Of a stretch of 64,000 nt of DNA, positions 1 through 9,707 are shown piece after piece (position 1 is the first letter of the stretch; the number at the start of each line of letters is the position of its first letter). This DNA comes from Novipirellula caenicola. Lineage in GTDB: Bacteria > Planctomycetota > Planctomycetia > Pirellulales > Pirellulaceae. The position numbers and the translations under genes are program-made. The stretch spans positions 248,001 to 312,000 of the forward strand of contig NZ_BAABRO010000003.1 in NCBI RefSeq assembly GCF_039545035.1. Reading direction: 5' to 3'. The notes beneath the pieces are model-generated. The model was given only the letters and a program-made list of their open reading frames with translations. It was not told the origin of the DNA and did no database searches.

Positions 1-3000
1 TTCGCGTGGCCACACGAACGAACAAGCCATTGATCGTGTTGCTGTCCAGCGTGTTACCGCGAATGTGAGGTCCCACTCGCGTGTAATCCGGTGTAAACAC
101 GGTGCCGCTTGTCGAGGACATCATGAAACGCGATTCGGCAAACGTATTAGGAGTCGCTGCCATCGCGGCGTCAGCCGAAACGCTGATGCTGCTGTTGATG
201 ATCGTCGGACGCGTGACCGCCATGTCGATCGGGCTGATCACCGTTTGACGACCATTTAGTGACACTTGTCCGCCGCCGTAACGCAGGTCGGCGTACTGGA
301 TGTGATTGAGGAAAATGCCTTGGTCTTCGAGGAAGACGCGTGATTCGTCGGCCGAGTCGATGTCGCCGCGGAAATCAATTCCGCCCCAATCGCCCTTGGA
401 CGCGCTGTCAGGCAGGTCCGGATCCAAATTGTCGTTGAAACTGGTAAAGACCACGCTGCCTGGGATCGCGACTCCGTTAGCGTCGGTAATGATCCGGCCG
501 TTGGAGCCGATCAACGTCGGTGTACCCAAAATCTGCAGCGATGCTTCGCTGTGATCGACAAGTGGCGCCGTGCTGCCGACCGACACTTGACTGCGTCGCA
601 TCTTAAAGACGGCACCGGCGTCGATGACAAGGTTCACACCCTGAGGCACGACGATCGAATCGCCATCGGCAAGCGAGATCCCGCGATTGTCTTTTCCGAC
701 TTGGTAGGCAAAGTTGTCATCCAGCGTGCTGACGTCACCATCAACCCCGCCGTTGCCGACGACGCGAATCGTGTCGCCCGGCAGTGCCGCTGCCAATGCA
801 TCCTTCAAGTTCAGGTAGGGATTCGGAGTCGAGCGAATCAAGTCAGGATTGGTCGCCGCTTTGTCCACAAACAACGTCGTGTTGGGATCGTTGGGCACGA
901 ACCAGAAATTGAACAGTCCGCCCGGATTGCCATCCAAGTCGCCGTCAAGTGCATTGCCCGAGTTGTCAGTGATGCCATCGGCGGCTTTCGCACGGAATGC
1001 CAGCGACAGCTCGTAGGTTCCCTCGCTACGGCCACCAAATCCGCTGCCTGGGGTAGCCGGATCGTAAGTCGTGTTGCCCGAGGCGCTGACACCAATCGCG
1101 TAGGTGCCCTTTTCTAATTCCAATTCGATCAGCGAATCATTGCTGAAGTAATCATCGTTCGCAGCGACCTCGGTGAATTTGCCAGTGACGCTGTCGCGTT
1201 TGTACAAACGTAATGCGGTGTTCAGCAAACTCGCATTCGGCAATCGTTCGGCAATCGTTTCGATGCTGACGCTGCCAGCCTGGTTCAACGTGAATTGATA
1301 AACATCAATGTCGTTGCTCTCAGGTTGGAACAAAAATTGTCCGTTGACAATGTCCGCGACACTCGGGAACGCAGGTTCGTTATCGGTGCCTGGGTTCAGC
1401 ACCGATGCCGTGCTTTGCGTCACCGGTTGAGCCAAGTGATCGGCATAGCCGTAACCAAGCAATTGGCCAACGGCAAGGAAGGCACCGCGAAAGAATTCGC
1501 CGCCAAGCTGGTCGTCGGTGGATTGATCAAAATCTTGGAAGTCTAGCACGACAAGATCGTCGACGCCGTCCAAGTTGCGGTCACGCGTTGCCACCACAAC
1601 CGCTTCGGGGCCGGTCGTCTGCACCGAACCGTCCGCATTGAGCAGCGCGGTTGCACTGTTGACTCGTGGGTCAGCCCCGTACAGTTCACCCACCGCGATC
1701 GAAAAGGACGATGCATCGGTCAAACCACCGTTGGTTTCAACGAATTGAACACCAAGGTATTCGCTAAACAGCGACAAGACTTCACGAACACGTGCCTTCT
1801 GTTGTTCGGTGATCAGGTTGAAATATTCACGAGTCTCGTCGATGCCGGCTTTGGTTGGATCATCACCCAACCAACTGTTGACAAAGTTGTACTGGTAGAC
1901 CGAGATGCCGTCCTCGATGTCACCCTCTTCGCGGCGGAAAACGTCAAGCGGAATCGTGCGGTCAAGCCGCGATGGATCATCCGGTCGCAGATCACGTGTG
2001 CCCGGTACGCCGTCGCCAGGAAGGTTCAATCCGTAGCTGCTGGTATTACGGATCTCGCTGGTCAAACGAGCCGATTGGATCCCCGCGTTGGGATTGCTGC
2101 TGATCGTCCACGTGTTGTTCAGGTTCAACGCGTTGCGGAAATTGTCCGCCGGATCCGAGTTGATGGGAATCGAGGTGGGAGTGATCTTGATCGGTTCGCT
2201 TGAACCGATTCGCAAGCGTGCCGTGCCGTCGATAAAGGTGCTGCCGTTGCCAAGCGGATCGACAACACGTGAGAGCGCGCTGGGGAATTCCAGCCGAACC
2301 ACCTTGGTCAACGAATTGTAGACCGCCGACGTCGGAGCCATTTCGAAATCGTCGCTGCTGGTCAGCGTGTCTCGCGTGTAGATCAACCGATAAAGGTCTT
2401 CACGCTCGAGCGAGGCGACGTTGACGTCCCCTCCATCCACGTGAACTTCGATCACATTCGGAGCCGAACTGAGCGTTCCGTTGGCGGCCCGAGTGACCGG
2501 TTGCGGAACGACGGCGAGAACCTTGGGACCAACGTTGACGGTGAATTGTCCGCTGACGCTGATGCCATCGTTAAAGTATTCGCCCTCTTCGTTTCGCAAT
2601 CCAAGGGCGCCGGCGGCATTGATGTCGATTCGATAGGTATCGTCGGGAAGCGTCTCGGCGAAACGGAAAACCACTTCACGAGGCGAGTCGCCCAGACCGA
2701 CGTATCCAGGTTCGATCACGGAATCGCTGGCACCGCTTAGCACGAGCGGCGAATAGGTGGGCGTGCGATTGCCGATCAATGTCGAGCCGCTGCCAAATTC
2801 GAGCGACCCGGTCACCAATTGCGCGGCTTCGGCGTTGCTGTTGATCGAGAGCAAAAATTCATCAACCGTCGTTTCGAATCCCGGCGTCGAGTTGACTTGG
2901 ACCTCGACCGTATTGCCACTGACCAAAACCAACGGCAACGCGGATCCGCCAAAGTTTCGCTGTTTGACAACCACTTGCGTGCCCGTTCCGGCCGCACCGG

Positions 3001-3772
3001 TTTCCGTCGCGGTCAAACGGACACGGATCGCGCCGTTGGTGTTCAAATCGCTGAGCGCTTGCGACGCGTTCGCTCCGGTTAACGTCAAACTGCGACTGGT
3101 GTCGACCGTCAGCCCCACTTTCGTCAGCGAAGCCCCGGTGACTTGCTGAACACTGATGAATTGGTTCACCGATGCGGTGTTGTTGACCGCACTGACCAAA
3201 TCGGCGACCGTCGCAGGACGTCCGGCAGCACTGTTCAAGTTCAGCGTGATCACCGGCTGAACGCCCGAAGTGTTGACCGAGGTGACCACGGGTAACCCAT
3301 TGGACCCGCGGTCGGTCGTAGCAAACACAATCTGAGTCCCGTTGCCGGAAACCCCAGTGGTTTGCGCGCGGAACTCGACCAAGACCGAACCATTGGTTCC
3401 CAAGTCGGTGGTGGCGTTGGCCGCTTCGAAAAAACCATCACTGCCGGCACGCGTGATCGTAATCCCCTGCAGACTCTCAGGCGAAATCACCGCATCGTCA
3501 TTGAACCGGAATACCAATTCACGGGGGGAAACGTTCAATTCCGGTACGCTCGTTGGCAGCGTATTGGTGATCTGGGTCTCGAAGTCCCGGAACAGATCGC
3601 CTTCGTTACTCTGCACGCCAATCAGCTCTGGGCCCGCAAGCAATTGACGTGTTTCCAGCGTCTCGGAGAGCAAACGACGCTCGTTGCGACGACGCTTCAT
3701 GCGCAATCGATCCGACAGGTTGCGAACTTTTTTCTCGATACCGTCTCGAACACTCGATTTACGGTTGGTCAT
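1..3772 (-). CDS. giant exported protein with pre-peptidase C-terminal-like domain and degenerate metzincin-like segment (partial)
   Basis: The reading frame is open over at least 1257 codons and runs off the left edge, so the C-terminus is missing. The start ATG at 3772 is preceded by GAGG about 9 bases upstream. The first 35 residues are very basic (RLRMKRRRNERR) and lead into LETRQLLAG (residues 39-47), the LExRxLL-type N-terminus that recurs in giant planctomycete exported proteins. The middle is beta-rich with Ser/Thr/Asn repeats. Around residues 600-780 it resembles a matrixin/serralysin protease, but the zinc motif has become LAVGQLLGYGYADHL. Residues about 810-920 look like a pre-peptidase C-terminal (PPC) domain (DIDVYQFTL, GTYAIGVSASG). 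A parallel-beta-like region follows. A surface or secreted adhesin-like role is inferred; no enzyme function is claimed. Confidence 0.85.
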   Translation of the reverse strand, partial: MTNRKSSVRDGIEKKVRNLSDRLRMKRRRNERRLLSETLETRQLLAGPELIGVQSNEGDLFRDFETQITNTLPTSVPELNVSPRELVFRFNDDAVISPESLQGITITRAGSDGFFEAANATTDLGTNGSVLVEFRAQTTGVSGNGTQIVFATTDRGSNGLPVVTSVNTSGVQPVITLNLNSAAGRPATVADLVSAVNNTASVNQFISVQQVTGASLTKVGLTVDTSRSLTLTGANASQALSDLNTNGAIRVRLTATETGAAGTGTQVVVKQRNFGGSALPLVLVSGNTVEVQVNSTPGFETTVDEFLLSINSNAEAAQLVTGSLEFGSGSTLIGNRTPTYSPLVLSGASDSVIEPGYVGLGDSPREVVFRFAETLPDDTYRIDINAAGALGLRNEEGEYFNDGISVSGQFTVNVGPKVLAVVPQPVTRAANGTLSSAPNVIEVHVDGGDVNVASLEREDLYRLIYTRDTLTSSDDFEMAPTSAVYNSLTKVVRLEFPSALSRVVDPLGNGSTFIDGTARLRIGSSEPIKITPTSIPINSDPADNFRNALNLNNTWTISSNPNAGIQSARLTSEIRNTSSYGLNLPGDGVPGTRDLRPDDPSRLDRTIPLDVFRREEGDIEDGISVYQYNFVNSWLGDDPTKAGIDETREYFNLITEQQKARVREVLSLFSEYLGVQFVETNGGLTDASSFSIAVGELYGADPRVNSATALLNADGSVQTTGPEAVVVATRDRNLDGVDDLVVLDFQDFDQSTDDQLGGEFFRGAFLAVGQLLGYGYADHLAQPVTQSTASVLNPGTDNEPAFPSVADIVNGQFLFQPESNDIDVYQFTLNQAGSVSIETIAERLPNASLLNTALRLYKRDSVTGKFTEVAANDDYFSNDSLIELELEKGTYAIGVSASGNTTYDPATPGSGFGGRSEGTYELSLAFRAKAADGITDNSGNALDGDLDGNPGGLFNFWFVPNDPNTTLFVDKAATNPDLIRSTPNPYLNLKDALAAALPGDTIRVVGNGGVDGDVSTLDDNFAYQVGKDNRGISLADGDSIVVPQGVNLVIDAGAVFKMRRSQVSVGSTAPLVDHSEASLQILGTPTLIGSNGRIITDANGVAIPGSVVFTSFNDNLDPDLPDSASKGDWGGIDFRGDIDSADESRVFLEDQGIFLNHIQYADLRYGGGQVSLNGRQTVISPIDMAVTRPTIINSSISVSADAAMAATPNTFAESRFMMSSTSGTVFTPDYTRVGPHIRGNTLDSNTINGLFVRVATR

Positions 3773-4289
3773 CAAACAGCCTCTTATTCAGTGCCAATGG
3801 CAATGGCAAAAATGTGTTTTGGGAATCTGCGAAAAGCTTTCCAACTTTTGGCACAGGGTGCGTCACGGTTCGGTTCAGAGCCACGACTTGGGGGCTGCAA
3901 GCCGATCGTTCTCGCCCGGGTAAGAGCAAGGTTCGACTCACAAAAAATCTAAATGCGTGCTGTGGGTAAAATAGGCGAACTGGGGTGTTTGTACGCAGAG
4001 CCTGTCCTGAATTCTAGTTGTGGATTAGCGTCAAGCAACGAAAATCAACTGCTGTACAGGGTTTAGCTCAGGTTTGAGGGCGTCTAACCGTACCTTGGAT
4101 TCGACCGATTCGCGGCGATGTTGGACGATTCGTTAGAACCGAAAGTTCCGCTATTGCCTTGTGAATCCTTGCGTTGCTAACGTTCGACATAATTCGCACC
4201 GTAATTCCATCAATCGAACGCCATTGGAGGGGTTTCGGGGCTTAGCCGCCGAACATCGCTTCGCTCCCCACGTCAGGATGACTTATCTC
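3773..4289. other. divergent intergenic region, 517 bp
   Basis: This lies between the minus-strand giant protein and the plus-strand TPR lipoprotein and must hold both promoters. I see no RNA gene, repeat or convincing terminator. Short open frames here lack ribosome binding sites and homology. Confidence 0.5.
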
Positions 4290-5063
4290 ATGACTGGACA
4301 AACGTATCCTGTCGCCTCAGCAGCACGCACCTTTTGCCGATGGAGTTCGCTCGCATCGTGGATCTCGATCTCACTGATCGCTAGTTCGGGGTGCCAGTGG
4401 GCGGCCAGCGGTAAAAACGCTCAAGGCGCTCGGCTTTACGAGCAAGGCCAATACACCGCGGCACTGCAGCAGTTCCAGCAGGTGATTGAAACCGACCCCA
4501 ATAACGCTGATGGCTACTACAATTTGGCCGCTACCACCCATCGGTTGGGGAACCAGCGAGGCGAGAGCGAATTGATCCAGCAGGCCGAAGCGCTCTACAA
4601 CCAATGTTTGGATCACGATCCGAACCATGTGGAGTGCCACCGCGGTTTAGGGGTGTTGTTGGTCGATACCGGTCGTGCGGATCGGGCTTTTGCACTGCTG
4701 AAGAACTGGGCCGCTCAAAACCCCACGTATGCCGAGCCGCGAATCGAGTTAGCGCGTCTGTACGAAGAGTATGGCGAACCGCAAACGGCACTAAAGTATC
4801 TCGAAGATTCCGTGCAACTGGATGCCAACAACGCGCGAGCATGGTTGGCGCTAGGGCGATTGCGTGAGAAATCGGGAGATTTGCAGCAAGCACTGCAGAA
4901 TTATCAACGCAGCCTCGCGATCAATAACATGCAGACGGCCGCTGCTGAACGAATTGCCGCACTGAGCCAGCATTTGAACGCGGTACCGATTCCCTCGACC
5001 CAGTCCAATGGCACTCAAATCGCTTCGCCGGTCGGGTATGACAGCGGATTCATCCGCCGCTAG
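4290..5063 (+). CDS. TPR-repeat lipoprotein
   Basis: About 257 residues starting at the ATG at 4290; an in-frame ATG at 4278 is possible, and AGGA lies about 11 bases before 4290. The N-terminus has a hydrophobic stretch ending in a lipobox-like IASSGC, which suggests a lipid-anchored protein. Several tetratricopeptide units follow (GARLYEQGQYTAALQQFQQV, ADGYYNLAATTHRLGN, ARAWLALGRLREKSGDLQQA). TPR domains bind proteins, so this is probably a scaffold or assembly factor in the envelope; the partner is unknown. It stands alone, upstream of glyS and in the same direction but 515 bp away, so an operon is unlikely. Confidence 0.8.
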   Translation: MTGQTYPVASAARTFCRWSSLASWISISLIASSGCQWAASGKNAQGARLYEQGQYTAALQQFQQVIETDPNNADGYYNLAATTHRLGNQRGESELIQQAEALYNQCLDHDPNHVECHRGLGVLLVDTGRADRAFALLKNWAAQNPTYAEPRIELARLYEEYGEPQTALKYLEDSVQLDANNARAWLALGRLREKSGDLQQALQNYQRSLAINNMQTAAAERIAALSQHLNAVPIPSTQSNGTQIASPVGYDSGFIRR

Positions 5064-5578
5064 GCGATCGATCGCTCTCTTTTTCGCTAACGCACCGTTC
5101 TTGGCAGTCACGTCTCCGGGCGATAGGCGTTCTAATGCTGCAGCGCGGGACCAAACCCATCTACGTTCGCACTAAACGGGCGGTTTTATAGCGGAGCGGC
5201 GCGGGGCCCCGCCCGGTCAATTTCGAACGTTTTATTCGCTGCAGCTGGATGAGTCCCCTCGCCGCGATCGCTACCCAAAGTAGACGGCATCGTGTCAGTG
5301 AGCGCGGGCTGTGAACGCGGGCCAATGGAATCAGGACGACCCGTGGGGACCTGACTCAGTTCGAACCGTTGAATTAGCCGATGCTTGGGCATCACCGGCT
5401 CAACCCTTCTTTGCCTCGTTTGCCGCTGCGAAACCGCTCCTTTGGGGTGGTTCGCTAGCGATTTAGCAGCCCGAGTCTTCGCTTGCTTTGTCCACTCTCG
5501 TCGAAACGAGCAAAAAGGCATACGATTGGCGATTCGTTTCAATCGGATCCCGTTCCTCTTTCTCCTAATAAACGCATC
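5064..5578. other. intergenic region with a dispersed repeat
   Basis: The 515 bp between the TPR gene and glyS hold one copy of a dispersed repeat (listed separately, from about 5189). The remainder contains the glyS promoter region. A long open frame antisense to glyS extends into it but is not a gene. Confidence 0.5.
5189..5300 (+). repeat. dispersed GC-rich palindromic repeat, family R4, copy 1
   Basis: It begins TAGCGGAGCGGCGCGG and continues GGTCAATTTCGAACGTTT, ending near GACGGCATCGTGTCAG. Similar sequences occur at about 9565-9695 and 55229-55336. All three copies are intergenic. The GC-rich first half can fold on itself. Confidence 0.6.
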
Positions 5579-7192
5579 ATGAAGTCGATGGAAAAAATCG
5601 TGTCGTTGTGCAAACGACGTGGCTACTTGTTTCAATCCAGCGAGATTTATGGTGGTATCCAAGGGTTTTGGGACTACGGTCCGCTGGGCGTCGAGCTCAA
5701 GCGAAATCTCAAGGACGCTTGGTGGCACGACATGATCAGCGGCCACAACGAGTTGGTGAAACCCGAATCGGCACCGACTGCGTTCGAGATGGTGGGGCTG
5801 GATAGCACGATCATCATGCACCCTCAAGTATGGAAGTGCAGCGGTCACTACGATCTGTTCCATGATCACATGGTCGATTGCCGCGAGTCGAAAAAGCGAT
5901 ACCGGTTCGATCAAATTCGCGGTCGCTGGGTCGAGTACCAAGACAAGAAGGTCTTTGTCACCACCATGGCCGAAGCCGAGCAGGAACTTGATGAAGTTCG
6001 CCGCCGCGGCATGAAATTTTTCCGGCTTCGCAACAAAGACGCCGACAAGATCAGCGTGGGCGACGAATCGCTGACGCTCGACAAGCTCGATTCCACCGAG
6101 AATGTGCTGGCGCCTGACGCAAAGAACTTGGACACGCTCACCGAGCCTCGCGAGTTCAATTTGATGTTCAAAACGACGCTCGGAGCGCTCGGCGGCGAAG
6201 ACGATACCACGTTCCTGCGTCCTGAGACCGCTCAAGGGATTTTCGTCAATTTCAAGAACGTGCTCGACAGCAGCCGCGTTGGACTGCCATTCGGGATCGG
6301 CCAAATCGGCAAGAGTTTCCGTAACGAGATCACGCCGCGGAACTTCACCTTCCGATCGCGTGAATTCGAGCAGATGGAGATCGAGTTCTTCTGTCACCCC
6401 GATCAATCTCAGCAGTGGTACCGTTATTGGCGCGATCGCCGTTTGGCATGGTACAAGGCGTTGGGGCTATCGGACGAATCACTGATCATGCGTGAGCACC
6501 ATCAGGAAGAGTTGGCGCATTACAGTGTCGGCACGGCCGACATCGAGTACGCCTTTCCTTTCTTGCCCGAAGGCGAATATGGTGAGTTGGAAGGCATCGC
6601 CCATCGCGGCGACTTCGATCTGCGAAGCCACATGGAAGGCAAACTCGATCCTTCGACTCGGCCAATGCAAGTTGAACTGGGCGAGGACGGCAAACCCAAG
6701 TATCGCGGCAGTGGTCGCGATCTAAGTTATCGTGACGAAGCGACCAACGAGAAATTCGTGCCACACGTGGTCGAGCCTTCGGCCGGGGCGGACCGCGGCG
6801 CACTAGCGTTCCTGTGCGAAGCCTACACCGAAGACGAAGCGCCGGACGAGAACGGCAAATTGCAAAGCCGCACGGTGATGAAGCTGCATCCTCGCTTGGC
6901 TCCGATCAAAGCGGCTGTCTTTCCACTAGTGAAGAAAGACGGCATGCCCGAAGTGGCTCACGAGATCTACGGCGAGCTGAAGCGGCACATGAACGTGTTC
7001 TATGATGAAAAAGGCGCGGTGGGCCGACGTTATCGTCGTCAAGACGAAGCCGGTACACCGTACTGCATCACCGTGGACACCGACACGTTGACTGATCGAA
7101 CGGTCACGATTCGTGATCGTGATACCCTCGAGCAAACTCGCGTGAAGATCGATGACGTGGTTGCCGATCTGCAAACGCGGATCAATGGCTAG
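5579..7192 (+). CDS. glyS: glycyl-tRNA synthetase (dimeric class II type)
   Basis: 537 residues from the ATG at 5579 (MKSMEKIVSLCKRRGYL). It charges tRNA-Gly with glycine in the cytoplasm. The N-terminus has the family hallmark SSEIYGGIQGFWDYGPLGVELK. The class II motif 2 region is FRNEITPRNFTFRSREFEQ, followed by a motif 3 region with ERxxGRDLSYRDEAT-like sequence (GSGRDLSYRDE) and the binding segment VVEPSAGADRG. It is the alpha2 form found in many bacteria, archaea and eukaryotes rather than the two-subunit GlyQ/GlyS form. An upstream in-frame extension to 5483 has no family similarity and was not used. Single-gene unit. Confidence 0.95.
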   Translation: MKSMEKIVSLCKRRGYLFQSSEIYGGIQGFWDYGPLGVELKRNLKDAWWHDMISGHNELVKPESAPTAFEMVGLDSTIIMHPQVWKCSGHYDLFHDHMVDCRESKKRYRFDQIRGRWVEYQDKKVFVTTMAEAEQELDEVRRRGMKFFRLRNKDADKISVGDESLTLDKLDSTENVLAPDAKNLDTLTEPREFNLMFKTTLGALGGEDDTTFLRPETAQGIFVNFKNVLDSSRVGLPFGIGQIGKSFRNEITPRNFTFRSREFEQMEIEFFCHPDQSQQWYRYWRDRRLAWYKALGLSDESLIMREHHQEELAHYSVGTADIEYAFPFLPEGEYGELEGIAHRGDFDLRSHMEGKLDPSTRPMQVELGEDGKPKYRGSGRDLSYRDEATNEKFVPHVVEPSAGADRGALAFLCEAYTEDEAPDENGKLQSRTVMKLHPRLAPIKAAVFPLVKKDGMPEVAHEIYGELKRHMNVFYDEKGAVGRRYRRQDEAGTPYCITVDTDTLTDRTVTIRDRDTLEQTRVKIDDVVADLQTRING

Positions 7193-7227
7193 CATGGTGA
7201 TGGGGCTAGAGCATTTTCACTTTTGAT

Positions 7228-7276
7228 GTAGCTGCCGTCGCCAGACGGTGGACCACGTTCTGGCGAACGTAGCTAC
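7228..7276 (+). repeat. dispersed repeat, family R1, copy 1
   Basis: It starts GTAGCTGCCGTCGCCAGACG and ends CGAACGTAGCTACGG. Each end carries the self-complementary word GTAGCTAC or a near match. Other copies lie at 30817-30900, 47325-47417 and 51604-51677, all between genes. Confidence 0.7.
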
Positions 7277-7417
7277 GGCTTGAATCCCACATCATTTTTT
7301 AACCTGCTCTAGCAAAGCAATTGAGCGAGCAAAGCGATTGAGCCGCTCGCCGTGTTGCTGTTTTGTCGATTACATCCATTCGTGAGGTTCCCAGACGGGG
7401 CCTCACGGCGACTCGCT

Positions 7418-9469
7418 TCAGGCCGCAATCGACTTGGTGGCAATTTCTTGCTTCTGATGAAGCAGCCGATAAGCCTCCGACGTACGGATGAGTTCGTCGT
7501 GAGTCCCCGTCCCCGTGATTTTGCCCTGTTCCATCACGATGATGCGGTCGGCCAACGTCAGCGTCGACAAACGGTGCGTGATCATCAATGCCGTTCGGCC
7601 TTGCAGGAACGTCTCTAGCGCTTCGTGGATAAGACGCTCGCTTTCGGGGTCGATTTGACTAGTCGCTTCATCCAAGACAATCAGAGGTGAATCACGCAAG
7701 ATCGCGCGAGCCAGCGTCAATCGTTGCCGTTGACCACCGGAGAGTTGGTTGCCATGTTCGCCGATTTTGGTGTCAAATCCGTCGGGCAACGCTTCGATAA
7801 ATTCCAATGCATGCGATTGTTCGGCGGCTTGGCGAATGCGTTCCGGATCGACGCTGCCGCAGCCATACGCAATGTTTTTGGCGATGGTGTCATCAAACAA
7901 CGCCGCTTGTTGGCTGACCACGGTCACATAACGGCGAAGGTCTCGAACCGAGTATTCTTTTAGCGAGATGCCATCCAGCAAGACTTCGCCTTCGCGTGGA
8001 TCATAGAATCGCGGCAGCAGATCCATCATCGTGCTTTTACCCGAGCCGTTGGCCCCGACAATTGCGATGTGTTCGCCTGCGTAGATATCAACGTTGATCT
8101 GGTCCAGCACGGTTTGATCACTGCGATAACCAAAGCTGACGTTCTGGAAACTCAGGTCGACCGGGCCCCCAGGCAGAGCACGCGGATGTTTGGGCTCTTC
8201 GATTTTTCGTGGGCAATCCAGATGGGCGTACAAGCGATCTGCGGCGAGGGCACCGAGTCGAATGTTCATATGCACGCCGCCGAGTTTTCGCAGCGGGTCG
8301 GTTGCTCCTAGTAGCAAGCCATAAAACAGCACCAGCGTGCTGAACGTCATCTGGCTGCCCGACATGCGGATGCCAAAGATATGCGTTTGTTCGCCGAGCA
8401 CCAAGTAGCCGCCGGCAAGTAGCGACAGACAAACGACGCCGGTGCCGAGTACTTCGTTGTTGCCACGCAGCAGTGCGTCGTACCACGTGATGCGGACTTG
8501 TTGTTGGTACAGTTTGGCTGCGGTTTCACGTACCGCCCGCCGTTCTGGTGCTTCGGTGTTATGCGATTTGATCGCTTTGACATAGGTCAGCGATTGAACC
8601 AATTGGTTCATCAGCCCCGCCGATCCTTCCATCGCTCGAAGCGTGGTTTGTTTGATTGATTGGTTGATTCGCATCAGCACAAACATGGCTGCGGGACAGA
8701 CCAATAGTGATACGATCAACAATCGCCAATTCACCAGCGCGGCACCCGCGACACAGGTCGCCAATTTCAGTGGTTCGCGTAGCAAGCGGCCGATCAGCGT
8801 TTGTACCGTGCTGCCGATGTGAGTCGTTTCGTAATTCACCCGGCTTGCGAGCGCTCCGGTGCCATGACGATTCAATTCGGCTAAGTCGCTCGAAAGCAGC
8901 GAGCGAAATAATTCGTTTTGCAGCCGGAAGACCACGCCCTGCGAGACTCGCGTCACCAGAACCATGTTCATGCCTAGCAGCACGCATCGCACCACGGTCA
9001 TGGTGATGACAAACGCCACCACGGCTGCGAGCGTTCCAAACGGAGTCGTCGGGGCGTAGGCGTCGATCCAAGGCTGAGCCGCCGCGTGTAGCCGTAAACG
9101 CTGTAAAATGGCTTCGCGACGTGCCGCGGTTTCCAGCGCCGCGGCGTCCATCAGTGCGACGTCGTCGCGGGGGGCCAATTCCGCATCAGCGGCCGGTTTT
9201 CCCTCGATGTTAGCCTGCCCATTGCCTTCGGCCTGCCCATTGTCTTCAGCCTGCCCGCCCAATTCGGCGAGTTCGGTTTGCAGTTTTGCCGTTTGCTGGG
9301 TTGACCAACTCGACACCGTTTGGCCATCAAAGATCACCTCGACAAACGGATAAACGGCGGCAAGATTGCTTCCCCACGTCAATGCGATCAGGAGCGAACA
9401 AAGTGTGGCCATCACAACCGACCAACGATATTGGGCGACCAGACGCACCGCTCGGAATAGATTTTTCAT
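7418..9469 (-). CDS. ABC transporter, fused permease and ATP-binding protein (MsbA/exporter type)
   Basis: 683 residues. The N-terminal half has about six membrane segments (starting VVMATLCSLLIALTWG), and the C-terminal half is an ABC ATPase. The ATPase has Walker A GANGSGKST (around residue 473), the signature LSGGQRQRLTLARA (around 575), Walker B LIVLDEATS and the switch MITHRLSTL. This is the homodimeric exporter layout used for lipids, glycans or drugs. Between the first and second membrane segments there is an unusual low-complexity insert with GQAEDNGQAEGNGQAN repeats, probably on the outer side. The substrate cannot be read from the sequence. The gene lies downstream of a glycosyltransferase-like gene on the same strand, so export of a glycan or glycolipid is possible. 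Confidence 0.9.
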   Translation of the reverse strand: MKNLFRAVRLVAQYRWSVVMATLCSLLIALTWGSNLAAVYPFVEVIFDGQTVSSWSTQQTAKLQTELAELGGQAEDNGQAEGNGQANIEGKPAADAELAPRDDVALMDAAALETAARREAILQRLRLHAAAQPWIDAYAPTTPFGTLAAVVAFVITMTVVRCVLLGMNMVLVTRVSQGVVFRLQNELFRSLLSSDLAELNRHGTGALASRVNYETTHIGSTVQTLIGRLLREPLKLATCVAGAALVNWRLLIVSLLVCPAAMFVLMRINQSIKQTTLRAMEGSAGLMNQLVQSLTYVKAIKSHNTEAPERRAVRETAAKLYQQQVRITWYDALLRGNNEVLGTGVVCLSLLAGGYLVLGEQTHIFGIRMSGSQMTFSTLVLFYGLLLGATDPLRKLGGVHMNIRLGALAADRLYAHLDCPRKIEEPKHPRALPGGPVDLSFQNVSFGYRSDQTVLDQINVDIYAGEHIAIVGANGSGKSTMMDLLPRFYDPREGEVLLDGISLKEYSVRDLRRYVTVVSQQAALFDDTIAKNIAYGCGSVDPERIRQAAEQSHALEFIEALPDGFDTKIGEHGNQLSGGQRQRLTLARAILRDSPLIVLDEATSQIDPESERLIHEALETFLQGRTALMITHRLSTLTLADRIIVMEQGKITGTGTHDELIRTSEAYRLLHQKQEIATKSIAA

Positions 9470-9564
9470 GCCAATTCAGTAGAGAGTCGGGGCAGGGAGT
9501 GTCGAGGCATTGGAGGATTGCAGAACGCAAATGGCGGCTCACGTCCAGTGCGATCTGCGTTCTA

Positions 9565-9695
9565 GTAGCGGTGCGACGCGGGGCGTCGCCCGGACGCAGC
9601 GTGTAAAAGGTTTGAATTTCAGCGGGCGAGGCCCCTGTCCGCTCCGCAATAAAATCACCTGATTTGTTTCAAAGTAAACGGCATCGGACTGACGC
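9565..9695 (+). repeat. dispersed repeat, family R4, copy 2
   Basis: It starts GTAGCGGTGCGACGCGGGGC and ends near ACGGCATCGGACTGACG, matching the order of blocks at 5189-5300 and 55229-55336. It sits in the gap between the ABC exporter start and the end of the next minus-strand gene. Confidence 0.55.
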
Positions 9696-9707
9696 CGTCG
9701 CGATGCG

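Noticed and set aside
551-2203. several plus-strand frames of 80-190 codons
   Set aside because: All lie opposite the giant exported protein, which stays open for over 1250 codons with domain features.
5186-6406. 406-codon open frame on the minus strand
   Set aside because: It is antisense to glyS over most of its length, has no family resemblance and arises from codon bias of the real gene.
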